Shown piece after piece: positions 6,094-6,848 of a stretch of DNA of 6,848 nucleotides (position 1 is the stretch's first letter; each line of letters opens with the position of its first letter). Position numbers and translations under genes: made by a program. Origin of the DNA: JBEIDK01 sp040383485 (GTDB lineage Bacteria > Bacteroidota > Bacteroidia > UBA4408); NCBI GenBank assembly GCA_040383485.1, contig JBEIDK010000165.1:1-6848 (forward strand). Direction: 5' to 3'. The notes beneath the pieces are model-generated. The model was given only the letters and a program-made list of their open reading frames with translations. It made no database searches and had not been told where the DNA came from.

Positions 6094-6230
6094 GCGTACA
6101 ACAGCACCTTAGTAAAATGGCGGGGTTCCCAGCTAATTTGCAAGTCTCGTTTTCATTCATAACTTCGTGGTAGCTTGATAGTGTGTGGCTCCGAATGCCG
6201 CCACTTCACTAAGCTGCAAAACGTTATAGG
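6094..6230 (+). other. attC-like recombination site, copy 3
   Basis: Palindrome of about 137 bp. The left box GCGTACAAC is at 6094-6102 and the right box GTTATAGG at 6223-6230. The arm CTTAGT (6108-6113) is complementary to ACTAAG (6208-6213); inside it ATGGCGG (6117-6123) pairs with CCGCCA (6198-6203). The C-C mismatch (6107/6214) between GCA and TGC is kept. The apical part closely resembles copy 1, sharing TTGCAAGT, CGTTTTCATTC and CTTCGTGGTA. The left box fits the right box of copy 2 with one missing base, supporting a cassette between them. An insertion sequence begins at or within the right box, so the next cassette, if any, is displaced. Confidence 0.75.
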
Positions 6231-6848
6231 ATACTGTTTAAAAAAGTGTGTAAAGCTCAAAAAGACGATTTTTGTATTGAACAGCAAAAATTGAAAAATA
6301 TGAACTTTACACAAACACAAATTACAGAAATTTTAGACGAGATAGCAAATGGGAAAAATGGCTATCAGGAATTATTAAGACTTTCACTGGAAAGTATAAT
6401 GCGGTCAGAACGGAATGAATTTAACTCAGTAAATTCAGATGTCGCCAATGGATATCGCTTTAGTAGTGTCTTAGGGCATGGAGGCAAATTGGAGTTAGCT
6501 ATCCCAAGGAGCCGTCATTACAATTTTTATCCCATGATTTTAGCCTTAATAAAAGATCAAAATGAAGAAAGCAAAACATTGGCTTATGAATTGTATTCTT
6601 CAGGGCTGACAACTGAACAAATTGGCGGTTTGTTTGATAAAATATATGGTCACCATTATAGTAAATCATCAATAAGTAATATGATGACCAGTGCAAGAGC
6701 AGATATCAAAAGTTGGCTAGAAAGGAGTTTAGAAAAGCGATATCCAATCATTTATATTGATGCAACATATTGGCATACTAGGAGAATAGATAAAGTAAGC
6801 AGTGAAGCCTATTATACCATATTAGCAGTAAAAGAAGATAGGACCAGA
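6229..6848 (+). mobile_element. IS256-family insertion sequence, left part only
   Basis: A Mutator/IS256-type transposase gene starts at 6300. Upstream, the sequence from about 6229 (GGATACTGTTTAAAAAAGTG and following bases) resembles the left terminal repeat of many IS256-family elements. The left end therefore lies at or right next to the GTT box of attC copy 3. The right end, its inverted repeat and the target duplication are outside the window, so the exact left boundary cannot be fixed. Confidence 0.68.
6300..6848 (+). CDS. IS256/Mutator-family transposase, N-terminal part, cut by window end
   Basis: Partial coding region of 183 codons, open to the window edge; full-length family members have about 400 residues. 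The N-terminal half contains the typical R-F-S-S-V-L-G-H-G-G-K-L-E-L-A-I-P-R segment (about 53-70), the helix with L-Y-S-S-G-L-T-T-E-Q-I (98-108), Y-G-x-x-Y-S-K-S-S-I-S (116-125) and W-L-E-R-S-L-E-K-R-Y-P (139-149). Y-I-D-A-T-Y-W follows, whose D154 is the expected first Asp of the catalytic DDE triad. The second Asp and the Glu lie beyond the window. The protein catalyses cut-and-paste or copy-out transposition of its own element. The frame has no stops or shifts here, so the element may be intact. The ATG at 6300 is about 70 bases from the left end, normal for the family. Confidence 0.9.
   Translation, partial: MNFTQTQITEILDEIANGKNGYQELLRLSLESIMRSERNEFNSVNSDVANGYRFSSVLGHGGKLELAIPRSRHYNFYPMILALIKDQNEESKTLAYELYSSGLTTEQIGGLFDKIYGHHYSKSSISNMMTSARADIKSWLERSLEKRYPIIYIDATYWHTRRIDKVSSEAYYTILAVKEDRTR

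Larger units (their letters stand above)
2163..6223 (+). mobile_element. Putative oversized integron cassette 2 (three genes)
   Basis: DNA between the predicted G^TT points of attC copies 2 and 3, about 4.06 kb. The right box of copy 2 (GTTGGTACGC) is the reverse complement of GCGTACCAAC, and copy 3 begins GCGTACAAC, differing by one missing base. This suggests both ends belong to one excisable unit. It contains a non-coding head with a terminator, a LuxR-type response regulator, a lamin-tail T9SS protein and a beta-barrel-like protein, all on the + strand. I saw no further attC remnant inside. Alternatives: several cassettes fused by loss of an internal attC, or ordinary chromosomal DNA lying between dispersed attC-like repeats. 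Confidence 0.42.

Noticed and set aside
5862..6173. 103-codon + strand frame opening with TTG after the barrel-like gene
   Set aside because: It uses a rare start, runs into the attC palindrome and shows no domain character. Frames crossing attC sites are commonly spurious.
6499..6696. 65-codon minus-strand frame
   Set aside because: It lies entirely opposite the well-supported transposase coding region and is a shadow of it.

Overview
The window is AT-rich, and all recognisable genes lie on the + strand. It looks like a Bacteroidota accessory region. Two proteins end in type IX secretion system (T9SS) type A sorting domains, a system confined to this phylum and its relatives. Signal peptides end in Ala-Gln or Gly-Gln, and starts lack clear Shine-Dalgarno sequences. 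No integrase, rRNA or tRNA is visible.

The organising feature is three copies of a long imperfect palindrome of about 138 bp (7-144, 2033-2171, 6094-6230) that look like integron attC recombination sites. Each has an RYYYAAC-like box on the left and a GTT-type box on the right. The stem arms differ in sequence between copies but stay complementary within each copy. The left box of copies 2 and 3 pairs best with the right box of the copy upstream, as expected if DNA circularised at G^TT. I therefore read the window as part of a chromosomal cassette array, or a cluster of attC sites lacking an integrase (CALIN).

Cassette 1 (137-2162) carries one gene: a 604-residue secreted protein with seven propeller-type repeats, a PKD domain and a T9SS sorting domain. 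Its stop codon lies 11 bases before its attC. Cassette 2 (2163-6223) is unusually large at about 4.06 kb. It starts with about 360 bases of non-coding DNA containing small repeats and ending in a strong terminator hairpin. Next come an orphan LuxR-type response regulator and an intergenic region with a possible promoter and a terminator-like hairpin. It ends with a tightly spaced pair: a lamin-tail-domain T9SS protein and a small predicted outer-membrane beta-barrel protein.

Right after the third attC, at its GTT box, begins an IS256/Mutator-family insertion sequence. Its transposase runs off the window end with only the first catalytic Asp visible.

The cargo is mainly exported or cell-surface protein plus one regulator. 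No enzymatic pathway is evident, and any functional link between the regulator and the secreted proteins is inference from shared cassette position only.
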